Positions 23,977-33,191 are shown, counted from the stretch's first letter. The stretch: 64,000 nt of DNA from Roseivirga sp. (GCA_021404565.1 JAAWWF010000028.1:282267-346266), one strand, 5' to 3'. The notes: a model not told the origin generated them from the sequence alone. A program made the numbers and translations.

Positions 23977-24567
23977 ATGCTAAAGATTGAATTAATCAAC
24001 AGGCATAGAGAAGATACTATTGTAGACGGTTTACGCTCAGGGAAAAAGAAAACCCTCAATCGCATCTATAAGGAGTATTTTCCGGTCATTAAGGATCATA
24101 TCTTAAAAAATTCCGGATCGGTTGACGATGCCAAAGATGTATTTCAGGATGCGATGATGGCCATATTTCAAACCGTAACCGACAAGGATTTTGAGCTGAC
24201 CTGTCAATTCAAAACCTACCTCTATTCTGTCAGCGCTAAGATTTGGAAGAAGCGTCTCCGTGACCACCGTCCTACTGATCTTCATACCACGAGCAAGATT
24301 GAACAAATCGCCCAGGAAGAAATTGATGATGCTGTAATGAAAATGGAGCGATACAAGTTCTACCGGAAAAAATTCACTGAGTTAAGCGAGAAATGCCAGC
24401 AGTTGTTGAAGATGTTTCTCAATGGAATGGACACTAAAAGAATCACAGAGAATCTCGGCTTTGCCAGCATTGCGTATACCAAAAAACGAAAATATCAGTG
24501 TAAAGAGGGCCTGATACGGCTTATAGAACAAGATCCTGAATATCAACTTCTGGTAAGTCATGACTAG
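23977..24567 (+). CDS. Sigma-70 family (ECF-like) RNA polymerase sigma factor
   Basis: This is a 196-residue sigma factor from ATG 23977 (MLKIELINRHRED); an in-frame GTG at 23938 would add 13 residues of low-complexity His/Pro. Region 2 is visible in TLNRIYKEYFPVIKDHIL, VDDAKDVFQDAMMAIFQ and FKTYLYSVSAKIWKKRLRD. Region 4 is KFTELSEKCQQLLKMFLNGMDTKRITENLGF, with unusual wording in the recognition helix. Its stop overlaps the start of the next gene by 8 nt, typical of a sigma/anti-sigma pair. Confidence 0.88.
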   Translation: MLKIELINRHREDTIVDGLRSGKKKTLNRIYKEYFPVIKDHILKNSGSVDDAKDVFQDAMMAIFQTVTDKDFELTCQFKTYLYSVSAKIWKKRLRDHRPTDLHTTSKIEQIAQEEIDDAVMKMERYKFYRKKFTELSEKCQQLLKMFLNGMDTKRITENLGFASIAYTKKRKYQCKEGLIRLIEQDPEYQLLVSHD

Positions 24568-25297
24568 GAAAGAGAGACTTGAGCTGATAGATCGCTATAA
24601 AAACGGACGTCTTGAAGGCCTGGCACTTCAGCGGTTTGAACGGCAACTAGAAACAGATGAGGCCCTCAGGAAGGACTTCAGACTGGACAAGGAACTCTCT
24701 GAGGCAATGAACGAGAGTAGTGATTATAACCTCTTTAAGGAGCTGGTAGGTGAAGCTGAAGACAATTACTTCGGTGAGAACCCAAGGGATCAATGGAATA
24801 TGAGCCGGGTAGCAGCCATTATCAGCTTTTTTCTTATCTCCTCCATAACCATTTGGTGGTTTGCCACGCGAGACCTTACTCCTGATCAGCGCTTTGAAAA
24901 GGCTTTTACGGCCTATAAGGCTCCGGCAAATTTCCGGGGATCAGAACTGGCTAATATGGATGATGACTTCATGCTGGGGTTAATTAAATACGAGAAAGCG
25001 GAGTACCGTGAATCAATTCGTTTATTCGAAATGGCTTCTTCAAAGGATCAAACCAATTTCACCGCCCGGTTTCTTCTGGCCATGAGCCACATGTCACTCA
25101 GACAGTTTGCTGAAGCAAAACCCATTTTAGAAATCTTATCTGCAGATGACGATCATCTGTTCCAGGATCCGGTTCGGTGGTATCTCGGGCTACTTTACCT
25201 TGCTGATGGTGACGAATCCAACGATTCTCTATCCCGGGCTTTGTTTGATAGAATTGAGAATAAGGAGTACAAAGAAATGGTAAGGAGCCTACGTTAG
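24560..25297 (+). CDS. TPR protein with one membrane helix, probable anti-sigma partner
   Basis: This 245-residue protein has a cytoplasmic N-terminal helical part (residues ~1-80, ERLELIDRYKNGRLEGLALQ) resembling anti-sigma N-termini. One transmembrane helix follows (VAAIISFFLISSITIWWFA), then a periplasmic TPR region (KYEKAEYRESIRLFEMASSK, FLLAMSHMSLRQFAEAKPIL, DPVRWYLGLLYLADGD). Overlap with the sigma gene supports a regulatory pair. TPR repeats could contact the CHAT protein encoded divergently. Confidence 0.75.
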   Translation: MTRKERLELIDRYKNGRLEGLALQRFERQLETDEALRKDFRLDKELSEAMNESSDYNLFKELVGEAEDNYFGENPRDQWNMSRVAAIISFFLISSITIWWFATRDLTPDQRFEKAFTAYKAPANFRGSELANMDDDFMLGLIKYEKAEYRESIRLFEMASSKDQTNFTARFLLAMSHMSLRQFAEAKPILEILSADDDHLFQDPVRWYLGLLYLADGDESNDSLSRALFDRIENKEYKEMVRSLR

Positions 25298-25324
25298 TAC
25301 AGTCGCTACATCAGAGGGATTAGC

Positions 25325-26545
25325 TTAGGCTTTATCGGACAATCTACCAGCAACAAAAGCTGAACTCCAGGCTGCCTGAAAGTTAAAGCCTCCTGTGACT
25401 CCGTCAACATTCATCACCTCGCCTGCGAGGTAAAGCCCCGGGCATTTTCTGCTTTCCATGGTGTTGAAATCAATATCGCCAAGGGCCACTCCGCCAGAGG
25501 TAACAAACTCCTCTTTAAAGGTGGTTTTTCCACTCACTTCATACACATCATTGAGCAGCACATTGATCAGCCGGTTCAAGCCTTTTTTACCAATCGATTC
25601 CCAGGTCTGCTCAGGGTCCAGTCCCACTTTTTTCAAAAGGAATTCCCACAAGCGGTTGGGTAAAGCAAATGGATTCTTATTTCGAATTTTTCGTTTAGAA
25701 AGTGATTGTTTACTATCTGTAAACCAGACTCTTAAAGAGGATTCATTCCTATCTCCCAGCCAATTGACCTGAGATTTGAATCGGTAGTCCAGGTCATTCA
25801 AAATTCTGGCACCCCATGCTGAGGTTTTCAATATTGCCGGTCCACTCATTCCCCAGTGTGTAATCAACAAAGGGCCGGACTGAACCAGTTTGGTTCCCTG
25901 AATTTTCACCTGTGCATTGGGTACGGAAAGCCCCATTAACTCTTTGATAGGATTACCGGGCATATTGAAGGTAAAGAGCGATGGTACAGGTGGCACTATT
26001 TCATGCCCAAGCGCTGCCAGCCAGTCGAAACCGGTGATTTTAGGACTTCCGCCACTGGCTACAATTACCTTGTCGAAGATCTGAGATTGACCATTGATGC
26101 AGAGCTCAAAGACTCCTTCTGACCGGCCAATGCTGGTGACTGCACTTTTCTTCTGAACGGTAACTTCCAGCCTTCTTGCTTCGGAAAACAGACAATCTAT
26201 AATCGTTTGGGAGTTATCCGTAACCGGAAACATCCGATTGTCCTGCTCTGTTTTAAGGGCAACTCCCCTTGATTCATACCAGTCTACCGTGTCGTTGGTA
26301 CTAAAATGATTGAAGAGCTTTCTGAGCTGTTTTTCTCCTCTGGGATAGAACTTTACCAGTTGGCTATTAATAAAGCAGGCATGTGTGACATTGCAGCGCC
26401 CACCTCCTGAAATTCTGACCTTGCTCAGCAGCTTATCAGATTTCTCCAAAATGGTCACCAGAGCTGTTGGGTGATGATTTTTACAAGAGATGGCAGCAAA
26501 GAAGCCTGCAGCTCCCCCGCCAATAACAGCAACTTTCAGAGGCAT
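25325..26545 (-). CDS. NAD(P)/FAD-dependent oxidoreductase, BaiN/HI0933 family
   Basis: This is a 406-residue flavoprotein from ATG 26543-26545 (MPLKVAVIGGGAAGFFAAIS); the TTG three codons upstream is less likely. It has the Rossmann GxGxxG, the family signature SKVRISGGGRCNVTH around residue 45, and the C-terminal TSGGVALGDID and LAGEVMNVDGVTGGFNFQAAWSSG-like FAD-binding end. Members reduce unsaturated bonds or have unknown substrates. It stands alone. Confidence 0.9.
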   Translation of the reverse strand: MPLKVAVIGGGAAGFFAAISCKNHHPTALVTILEKSDKLLSKVRISGGGRCNVTHACFINSQLVKFYPRGEKQLRKLFNHFSTNDTVDWYESRGVALKTEQDNRMFPVTDNSQTIIDCLFSEARRLEVTVQKKSAVTSIGRSEGVFELCINGQSQIFDKVIVASGGSPKITGFDWLAALGHEIVPPVPSLFTFNMPGNPIKELMGLSVPNAQVKIQGTKLVQSGPLLITHWGMSGPAILKTSAWGARILNDLDYRFKSQVNWLGDRNESSLRVWFTDSKQSLSKRKIRNKNPFALPNRLWEFLLKKVGLDPEQTWESIGKKGLNRLINVLLNDVYEVSGKTTFKEEFVTSGGVALGDIDFNTMESRKCPGLYLAGEVMNVDGVTGGFNFQAAWSSAFVAGRLSDKA

Positions 26546-26693
26546 AGAGCCCAAAGATAGAAACTAGCATCTATTGATTAGTTTTTAATCGATTTCAATT
26601 TGCCTTGAAAGTAAGAATGAAGCCCAGGTTTTGCTGATATCGTTTGTCTGAACTATGAAAAGACCATAGAATCTAAGGACAAAGTTGGATATA

Positions 26694-26729
26694 ATAAAAA
26701 GGGTCGAAACACGAATGCTTCGACCCTTT
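26694..26729 (-). terminator. Intrinsic terminator after the second PadR/permease operon
   Basis: On the minus strand AAAGGGTCGAA (26729-26719) pairs with TTCGACCCTTT (26708-26698), followed by TTATTATATCC. It is 20 nt after the permease stop codon. Confidence 0.8.
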
Positions 26730-26749
26730 GCTATAACTCTAATAATCTT

Positions 26750-29365
26750 TTATTCGATTCTCAAAGTCTCTACGGGATTACTTTTAGCTACTCTGAATGA
26801 CTGTGCACTTACGGTAATCAGGGCGATAAGCCATGATCCTATGCCCACGATCAGGAAGATACCCAACCCGATACCAACACTGTAGGCATAACCTGCCATC
26901 CATTCGTCCATCAGATAATAAGTGAGTGGTGCGGCTATAGCAAAAGCGATTAGCACCAGAAGGGTAAATTTCTTAGAAAGAATCATTACGATCTGACTCA
27001 CTGTAGCCCCAAGCACCTTTCTGATTCCCATTTCCTTTAACCTCTGTCTTACAGTAAAGGAAGCCAGACCAAATAGCCCCAGAGAGGCTATGATAATGGC
27101 CAATACAGAAAGGATACTGATCACTTTAGTCAACTGCTGTTCTGATTGATACATTTCGCCAATATGATCATCGAGGAACTGGTATTCGAATGGACGCTGC
27201 GGAAATAAGGTGGTCCATACCTGCTCGATATCACGAAGACCGGCTTGTAAATCACCCGACTTCAATTTTACGTTCACTTCACTCCAACCCCAGGGTTGTC
27301 TGCTCATAAACAACGGTTCTACTCTCAGGCTCAACTTGTTATAATTGAAGTCCTTTACTACTCCCACGATGGTCCCCAGGGTATCAGTTCCGCCAAAATG
27401 GAAAGGCGTACCCACCACATCTCCGTTCACCGTGGAAGCAATTTCCTTAGCAAGCGTCTGATTCACTACGAAACTACGCCCGTTGTTGTCTTCAGCATAG
27501 TCCTTACTAAGTCCCCTCCCCTCAAGGATGTCCATCTCGTAGAAATCCATGAAGTTTACATCTACCACTACAAACGAACTTGATCCGTTAATCCTGGCAG
27601 TATCACCATCATAAGTCATACTGGTCTGGTGCAGATTATTCCCCAGTTTTTGAGTAGTAGCTGTTACGTCCAATATATTGGACTGGTTCATCAGTTCACT
27701 GCGCAGCACATCATATTTTTCGTTGGTATCTCCATACATGTCCATGGTAACAACCAGGTCCTTTTCAAATCCGAGATCCAGATTTTGCATATAATCGAGC
27801 TGCCTCGTAGCGAGAATGGTACCGATGATAATAGCAATGGCAATAGCATACTGAAAAATCACCAGGACGTTTCTGAAAATAGATTTGCTGCCGGACAATC
27901 CGCTGCCCTTCAGAGCCAGCACAGGGTTGAACCCTGACATGACCAAAGCCGGGTAGACCCCGGAAAGCAGTCCGATTAACATGGTTGTAGCTAAAATAAC
28001 TATGAGGTTGAGAGGCACCAGGTAGAGGCTCATACTCAGTTCCCTGTCTATAATGTTGTTCAACGGTTGCAATGCCAAGAAGCACAAGCCAACAGCGAAG
28101 AGCAGGGCTATGAAGGTAAACAGAATGGATTCAGCCAGAAACTGACCGGTTATCTGCTCCTTTATTGCCCCAATGGACTTTCTTACACCAATCTCACGCC
28201 CTCTGGTGGCGGCACGAGCGGTGGAGAGGTTCATAAAATTGATACTGGCAATTAACAAGACAAAGAAGGCCAGCATAAGAAAAATGTTGACTGAGCTTCG
28301 GGCAAATTTCTTATGGTTATTGTAATCGTGTGTGATATCCATAGAGCCCAGATGCACATCCGGCAATGGTTGCAAAAAGAGTTCATAATAATCCAATACC
28401 TCATCGCCCATATGCCTTACCAGAAAATCATCAAACTTGGCTTCCAGAGCTTCCACATCAACATTGTTACTCAGTTCCAGATAGGTATTAAGGTAGTTAC
28501 TGCCCCAACCGTTTCTACGATTCTCATCGTCCCAGAATTTGGTGCTGATCAGGGCGTCAAATTGTAAATGGGAGTGATCAGGTACGTCTTCAAATACCCC
28601 GGTAACTGTTACCTGAATGTCGTTCCCTGTCATCCTCAGTGTTTTACCCACGGGGTTTTCATCTCCGAAAATCATCCGGGCCGTGCTCTGACTGAGTACC
28701 AGGTCTGAAGGTTCATTGAATAAATCAGATTTGATTCCATCGACCAGTTTGAAATCAAACATTTCGAAAAATGAGGTATCGACCCTCGAGATATTGTCGA
28801 TATAATACTGCTTATCTTCCTTCCTGGCCAGGGTTTTCCCCATGGTCCAGTAGCGTGTGAAATTCGTGATTTCAGGATAGTCCGTCACCAGGTTGGGGCC
28901 CATAGGATACATGGAAAGGGCTACTTTTTGAGAAGACACAGAGCCAAAGGTTTGTACTTCATCCAGGCGATACAGGTTGGCTTTCTTTTTATGAAAGCCA
29001 TCGAAATCAAACTCATTGTTTACAAAGAGCAAAATGAGCAGGCAAGAGGCCATGCCCAGGGCAAGACCGAATATGTTGATAAATGAGTAACCCTTATGTT
29101 TAAGTAGGTTACGAAAAGCAATTTTGAGATAGTTTTTATACATGACCAAGTGATTAAAGTTGTTTCGTATTCTTCTGAGTTTGAAATTTCGGATCGAGAA
29201 AAGGGCGTCTTTGGTGTATTGCCAACGCGCCCTACGAACCCCTTCGGCTTCCAGTCTGTCTTCAAACAGTTCCTGCAGATCACCCTCTACCTCATGATAG
29301 ATGGAATCGGCTATAAACCATTTGAGCATGCGCCTGGCATACGAAGGTGGAACGGGTGTTTTCAT
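26750..29365 (-). CDS. ABC transporter permease, MacB/FtsX type with prefix domain (second copy)
   Basis: This is 871 residues from ATG 29363-29365 (MKTPVPPSYARRMLKWF). The choice rests on the ATGA overlap with the PadR stop. It has the same architecture as the 14244-16919 protein: a prefix domain, TM1 (FINIFGLALGMASCLLILLFV), a large periplasmic domain, and two FtsX blocks (ASINFMNLSTARAATRGREIGVRKSIG; LKEMGIRKVLGATVSQIV). The two proteins are similar along their length but clearly diverged, so they are old paralogues rather than a recent duplication. Confidence 0.88.
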   Translation of the reverse strand: MKTPVPPSYARRMLKWFIADSIYHEVEGDLQELFEDRLEAEGVRRARWQYTKDALFSIRNFKLRRIRNNFNHLVMYKNYLKIAFRNLLKHKGYSFINIFGLALGMASCLLILLFVNNEFDFDGFHKKKANLYRLDEVQTFGSVSSQKVALSMYPMGPNLVTDYPEITNFTRYWTMGKTLARKEDKQYYIDNISRVDTSFFEMFDFKLVDGIKSDLFNEPSDLVLSQSTARMIFGDENPVGKTLRMTGNDIQVTVTGVFEDVPDHSHLQFDALISTKFWDDENRRNGWGSNYLNTYLELSNNVDVEALEAKFDDFLVRHMGDEVLDYYELFLQPLPDVHLGSMDITHDYNNHKKFARSSVNIFLMLAFFVLLIASINFMNLSTARAATRGREIGVRKSIGAIKEQITGQFLAESILFTFIALLFAVGLCFLALQPLNNIIDRELSMSLYLVPLNLIVILATTMLIGLLSGVYPALVMSGFNPVLALKGSGLSGSKSIFRNVLVIFQYAIAIAIIIGTILATRQLDYMQNLDLGFEKDLVVTMDMYGDTNEKYDVLRSELMNQSNILDVTATTQKLGNNLHQTSMTYDGDTARINGSSSFVVVDVNFMDFYEMDILEGRGLSKDYAEDNNGRSFVVNQTLAKEIASTVNGDVVGTPFHFGGTDTLGTIVGVVKDFNYNKLSLRVEPLFMSRQPWGWSEVNVKLKSGDLQAGLRDIEQVWTTLFPQRPFEYQFLDDHIGEMYQSEQQLTKVISILSVLAIIIASLGLFGLASFTVRQRLKEMGIRKVLGATVSQIVMILSKKFTLLVLIAFAIAAPLTYYLMDEWMAGYAYSVGIGLGIFLIVGIGSWLIALITVSAQSFRVAKSNPVETLRIE

Positions 29366-29691
29366 TTTTGAGCAGACAATTGTGGAATGGAACCCCAAAA
29401 GGACTGTCGTACCGTTTGAGCTTCTTTCAGTGTTTTGTAACCGTATGTTGTGACCGTAAATATTCTCTTGCTCTTACCACCCCTCTTGTTGGTGGCCTCT
29501 CCCATATGAGAGTCGAGAAAACCTTTGTCTTCCAGGCGGTATAAAGAGGCATGAATGGCAGATATATTGACCTTTCTATTTGCTCTACCTTCAATTTCAG
29601 CCCTGACAGCCACAGCATAGGCGCTATCAACAAGCGCTGCTACGGACAGTAAAACGAGTTCTTCAAGCTCTCCTAAGTAAGTTCCTCTCAT
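29362..29691 (-). CDS. PadR-family transcriptional regulator (second copy)
   Basis: This is a 109-residue PadR winged-helix protein: LGELEELVLLSVAALVDSAYAVAV, ISAIHASLYRLEDKGFLDSH, GGKSKRIFTVTTYGYKTLK. Its stop overlaps the permease start (ATGA), so the pair is translationally coupled. Upstream is a 13-bp perfect inverted repeat with 55 bp between arms that may be its control region. Confidence 0.92.
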   Translation of the reverse strand: MRGTYLGELEELVLLSVAALVDSAYAVAVRAEIEGRANRKVNISAIHASLYRLEDKGFLDSHMGEATNKRGGKSKRIFTVTTYGYKTLKEAQTVRQSFWGSIPQLSAQK

Positions 29692-29702
29692 GGGATAATC
29701 TT

Positions 29703-29783
29703 CACTTTTGTAAATAATAGACTTGTGAAGATAAAAAGCGTTACATGGCTTTGGGCATTTTTTTGATTTTATTTACAAAAGTG
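29703..29783. promoter_or_regulatory. Widely spaced perfect inverted repeat between PadR and AraC genes
   Basis: CACTTTTGTAAAT (29703-29715) recurs as its exact reverse complement ATTTACAAAAGTG (29771-29783). Each copy includes CACTTTTG, a fair match to the -7 box TAnnTTTG, with the plus copy pointing to the AraC gene and the minus copy to PadR. They may be two face-to-face promoters or paired binding sites for the PadR protein. Confidence 0.5.
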
Positions 29784-29856
29784 TTGATAAAAACTCTGCT
29801 AGGCGGTCAGCACTAACTTTTCTATTTTAGAATTCGACTGATTCATACGGGAAATC

Positions 29857-30660
29857 ATGATCTACCATCGCCAGTTACCGGCTCACGCCTTACAATCTGT
29901 TATCAATTGCTACTGGTATATAGATAGCCAGGGAGATGACTCAGTGGACACTCAGAAAATCGTACCCGATGGATATCCGGAAATCATACTTCACTATGGA
30001 GATCCATATGAAATCAATCTGGGTGACTCCTGGAGAGGTCAGTCTCAATATCTGCTCGCAGGACAAATAAGACAGCATTTCTTTCTAAGAAACACCGGAG
30101 TTTCTGGTATGGTTGGCATCAAACTACAGCCTGCAACACTCACCTACCTCTTTGGCCTTGACCAAAGCAGTTTAACAGGCAAAGTCGTGGAACTACCTGA
30201 AAGCGTGGGCTCAGTGCTGTCACCAGTCATTTCCCTACTCGGCCCTGATCTTGATCCTGCAAAAATCTTCCATGAGCTGGATTTGGCATTTTCACAATTC
30301 AGTGTTCAGGGAACTCAGTCTAATGAAATTACCTCAGCGCTTTCTATACTGGCTGAGCGTAAAGGGAATATCGGGGTCAATGAATTGACTACAGCGGTCA
30401 ATTGTGGAGAGAGAAAGCTGGAACGATTGTTTAAACGCTTTATCGGGCTTAGCCCCAAGTTCTATGCACGAATTATCAGACTCTCTTATATTTTTGAGCT
30501 GATGCAGGAAGGAAATAAAAGCTGGAGTGACCTGGTTTATGATTCTGGATTCTATGACCAATCACATTTTATTAAAAACTTCAAAGAGTTCACCGGTGAG
30601 GACCCCTCCTCCTATGGTTTTGATGAACGAAATATGGCCAATTTTCATTTGAAGAAATGA
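29857..30660 (+). CDS. AraC-family transcriptional regulator
   Basis: This is a 267-residue protein. Its N-terminal ~150 residues match the domain found before AraC helices in Bacteroidota (INCYWYIDS..., VPDGYPEIILHYGD, GIKLQPATLTYLFG). The C-terminal double HTH spans ~165-255: NVNELTTAVNCGERKLERLFKR-like first helix pair and WSDLVYDSGFYDQSHFIKNFKEFTGEDPSSY. The target is unknown; the DUF6265 gene follows on the same strand after 172 bp. It is related to the regulator at 51446-52270. Confidence 0.9.
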   Translation: MIYHRQLPAHALQSVINCYWYIDSQGDDSVDTQKIVPDGYPEIILHYGDPYEINLGDSWRGQSQYLLAGQIRQHFFLRNTGVSGMVGIKLQPATLTYLFGLDQSSLTGKVVELPESVGSVLSPVISLLGPDLDPAKIFHELDLAFSQFSVQGTQSNEITSALSILAERKGNIGVNELTTAVNCGERKLERLFKRFIGLSPKFYARIIRLSYIFELMQEGNKSWSDLVYDSGFYDQSHFIKNFKEFTGEDPSSYGFDERNMANFHLKK

Positions 30661-30796
30661 TATGGGTGTTGGTTAATGGTTAGAATGAAAAGTCCTAATC
30701 TTTTAGTGGTTATAACACTTTGAGGAATCAGATTACACGATAACTATTGACCCCAGATCGAAAGCTCTGACCAATGTCGGTTTTTTACAATACTCT

Positions 30797-30804
30797 TAAC
30801 TTTG
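30797..30804 (+). promoter_or_regulatory. -7 promoter box TAACTTTG of the DUF6265 gene
   Basis: An exact TAnnTTTG match lies 28 nt upstream of the ATG at 30833. The -33 region holds only a T-run, not a clear TTTG. Confidence 0.5.
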
Positions 30805-30832
30805 GTCAACTTAGTTTTCCTTCAAAAAAGTC

Positions 30833-31312
30833 ATGCAAAAGAAATTACTCCTGCTTATTACAGGACTTTCCATATTGATTCCTGTATTGCTTCACGAAAC
30901 CAATTCGAGACAGACCAAAAAGGATTTTAAAAAGCTGAGCTGGATTCTCAATAGCTGGCAAAGAACGAACGTTCGTCCTGGTACTACAGCCTCGGAAACC
31001 TGGCAGAAGCAGTCAGATTATGTCTTTACAGGTATGGGTGTGAGCTTGAAGGGAAGTGACACCACCTTTGTAGAACAATTGCGCATTGAAATAAAGGATG
31101 ATAAAATCTATTACGTAGCGGATGTCAGGGAGAATGCTACCCCCACCTACTTCCATATGACAGAAATCACAGATCATGGTTTTAAAAGCGAAAATCCCGA
31201 ACATGATTTTCCAAAAGTAATCAGCTACAACCTCGAGGGTGATGTGCTCACGGCCATTATCTCTGATGGTGGACAAAAGAAAATGGGCTTTGTTTTTAAG
31301 AGGACTGACTAA
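30833..31312 (+). CDS. Secreted DUF6265-like protein
   Basis: This is a 159-residue exported protein. The signal peptide (KKLLLLITGLSILIPVLL) is followed by KKLSWILNSWQRTNVRPGTTASETW, a lipocalin-like opening, and later TEITDHGFKSENPEHDFPKVISY, matching the DUF6265 family. Function is unknown. An intrinsic terminator follows 17 nt after the stop. Confidence 0.65.
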   Translation: MQKKLLLLITGLSILIPVLLHETNSRQTKKDFKKLSWILNSWQRTNVRPGTTASETWQKQSDYVFTGMGVSLKGSDTTFVEQLRIEIKDDKIYYVADVRENATPTYFHMTEITDHGFKSENPEHDFPKVISYNLEGDVLTAIISDGGQKKMGFVFKRTD

Positions 31313-31644
31313 TCGAATTGTACCTTTTAACCCCGGTTTTTGATCGGGGTAGCCTTTCCTTTAGGCCTCTCTTCCATTTAATTCCGCAGATTTCTGACAT
31401 CCCCAGGCTTGCTAAGCCAACCCTTTTCCAAGCAAGTCCTTCAATCAGGTATTTCGCTCCAGGCACATTCACAGCCTACCCACCTTCTGCGTTTTCAAAT
31501 AACCCCAGTATAGTGTCCGGTTAAGCTGGTTAGGATTGACATCAATGTAACTGATCCGTTCGGTAATCTTATTTGCTTTGTGGATGAACAGTTTATTTTT
31601 ACAGGGATTTAGGGCCTGGCTTATATTTAAAACCAATCATCATT
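31313..31644. other. Intergenic stretch with a terminator and no gene seen
   Basis: This 332-bp region holds the terminator at 31330-31360 and the upstream region of the YCII/ECF42 operon. A 68-codon frame within it is Ser/Pro/Phe-rich with no gene-like features. Nothing else is seen. Confidence 0.5.
31330..31360 (+). terminator. Intrinsic terminator after the DUF6265 gene
   Basis: The stem ACCCCG/CGGGGT (31330-31335 and 31345-31350) with a 9-nt loop is followed by AGCCTTTCCT. The T-run is poor. Confidence 0.5.
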
Positions 31645-31974
31645 ATGAAACACTTTCTTTTGCTTCTGAAAGGAAAAACTGAGCTGGACTACTCACCTGA
31701 AGAGCTCCAGAAACGCATGGAAGAGTATCGCCAATGGGCGGAAGAGTTGGGAGATCTTGTCCTTCAGGATAACCGACTGGAACGGACCGGAGTCATGATT
31801 GAACAAAAGGGAGTAGTTAAAACAGATGGCCCTTTTCTCGAAACTAAAGAGATCATAGCTGGCTTTATTATCATCCAGGCGGAGAGCCTGGACCGTGCCA
31901 CACGTATAAGCGAAGATTCTCCTCTCCTTAAATATTTTCAGATTATCATACGACCGATGGTCATGCCGATTTGA
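31645..31974 (+). CDS. YCII/DGPF-domain protein, partner of ECF42 sigma factor
   Basis: This is a 109-residue protein with the diagnostic TDGPFLETKEIIAGF near residues 64-78 that gives the DGPF family its name. It opens MKHFLLLLKGKTELDYSPEELQ. Such proteins are regularly encoded next to ECF42 sigma factors, and the sigma gene begins here within 3 nt. Their exact role in sigma control is not established. Confidence 0.88.
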   Translation: MKHFLLLLKGKTELDYSPEELQKRMEEYRQWAEELGDLVLQDNRLERTGVMIEQKGVVKTDGPFLETKEIIAGFIIIQAESLDRATRISEDSPLLKYFQIIIRPMVMPI

Positions 31975-31976
31975 AT

Positions 31977-33191
31977 ATGCCTGCCCACGAGAGTAAAAAA
32001 CTGACAGAGCATTTTTTCAGACACAACTATGCCCGTACGGTCGCTATTCTTGTTAAATACTTTGGGTTAAAGCAGGTAGAGATTGCCGAGGACATCGTAC
32101 AAGACACCCTGGTAGAGGCCATGGAAAAATGGAGTATTCATTCAATTCCAGACAATCCAGAGGGCTGGATCATGGATGTGGCTAAGAAAAAAACCATCAA
32201 TCTCCTGAAACGACAGACCAACTTTCAGAGTAAGATTATCCCAAATCTTAACCAATCGAAGTTTGAAAATGAAGCTGAGATTGCAGACAGTACTTTGCAA
32301 ATGATTTTTGCTTGTTGTCACCCCGACCTGCCATCGGAATCACAAATTGCTCTTGCCTTAAAGACTTTGTGTGGCCTCAGCATTCCCGAAATTGCCAGGG
32401 CCTTAATGTCTAGTGAGGAAAACATCAATAAGAGGTTGTACCGTGCGAAAAGGAAATTCAGAGACGGGACAATTACCCTGGAATCCACCAAACTCATGAA
32501 CCATAACCGACTTAACAACACCCTGCAGGTATTGTATCTGTTGTTTAATGAGGGCTATTTTTCTGCACATCACTCCTGCAAAATACGGCTTGAACTATGC
32601 TATGAAGCCATTCGCTTGCTGACTTTTATAGACGAAGCTTCTCCTTCTGGTAAAGTGAATGGACTGCTGGCCATGATGTACCTCTCAGTTGCCAGGTTTG
32701 AGAGCAGGATCAGCCCATTGGGAGAGCTTATCCTGTTGGAGGAGCAAGACCGCTCAATGTGGGACATGGAATTGATGGCAAAGGGTATGCGCTATCTTAG
32801 CGAATCCATCCGTACAAAAGAAGTTAACAGTTATCAAATACAAGCTGGAATAATTGCGGAATACTGTTTGGCCGAAGATTTTAGATCCACCAACTGGGAG
32901 AGCATATGCCTGCAATATGAGCTACTGGAAACGCTGGAGCAGCATCCCATACTCACCTTGAATAAAGCAATTTCTATGTTTCACGCTGGCCAGCAGCGAG
33001 AAGCGCTCGAGCTGATTGACCAACTTCATCATGATCCCTTCCTTTCAAAAAACGCTCAGCTGGCCCTGGCACATGCCGTGCTTTTAAGAGCCTCCGGTGA
33101 AGGCGCAAAAGCTGATTGTATGTTTCAAACAGCTCTGACCCTTGCCACTACAGATAATGAAAAAGAGTTGATAATGAAGCGTATGAGCTAG
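31977..33191 (+). CDS. ECF42-type RNA polymerase sigma factor with C-terminal extension
   Basis: This is a 404-residue protein from ATG 31977 (MPAHESKK); the TTG at 31971 overlapping the previous stop is an alternative. Residues ~1-170 carry sigma regions 2 and 4 (KQVEIAEDIVQDTLVEAMEKW, LALKTLCGLSIPEIARALMSSEENINKRLYRAK). Residues ~180-404 are the long DUF6596/TPR-like extension typical of ECF42, which replaces an anti-sigma. The last 4 nt overlap the convergent SRPBCC gene. Confidence 0.92.
   Translation: MPAHESKKLTEHFFRHNYARTVAILVKYFGLKQVEIAEDIVQDTLVEAMEKWSIHSIPDNPEGWIMDVAKKKTINLLKRQTNFQSKIIPNLNQSKFENEAEIADSTLQMIFACCHPDLPSESQIALALKTLCGLSIPEIARALMSSEENINKRLYRAKRKFRDGTITLESTKLMNHNRLNNTLQVLYLLFNEGYFSAHHSCKIRLELCYEAIRLLTFIDEASPSGKVNGLLAMMYLSVARFESRISPLGELILLEEQDRSMWDMELMAKGMRYLSESIRTKEVNSYQIQAGIIAEYCLAEDFRSTNWESICLQYELLETLEQHPILTLNKAISMFHAGQQREALELIDQLHHDPFLSKNAQLALAHAVLLRASGEGAKADCMFQTALTLATTDNEKELIMKRMS

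Noticed and set aside
31318..31524. 68-codon plus-strand frame
   Set aside because: Contains a terminator hairpin and has no family features.
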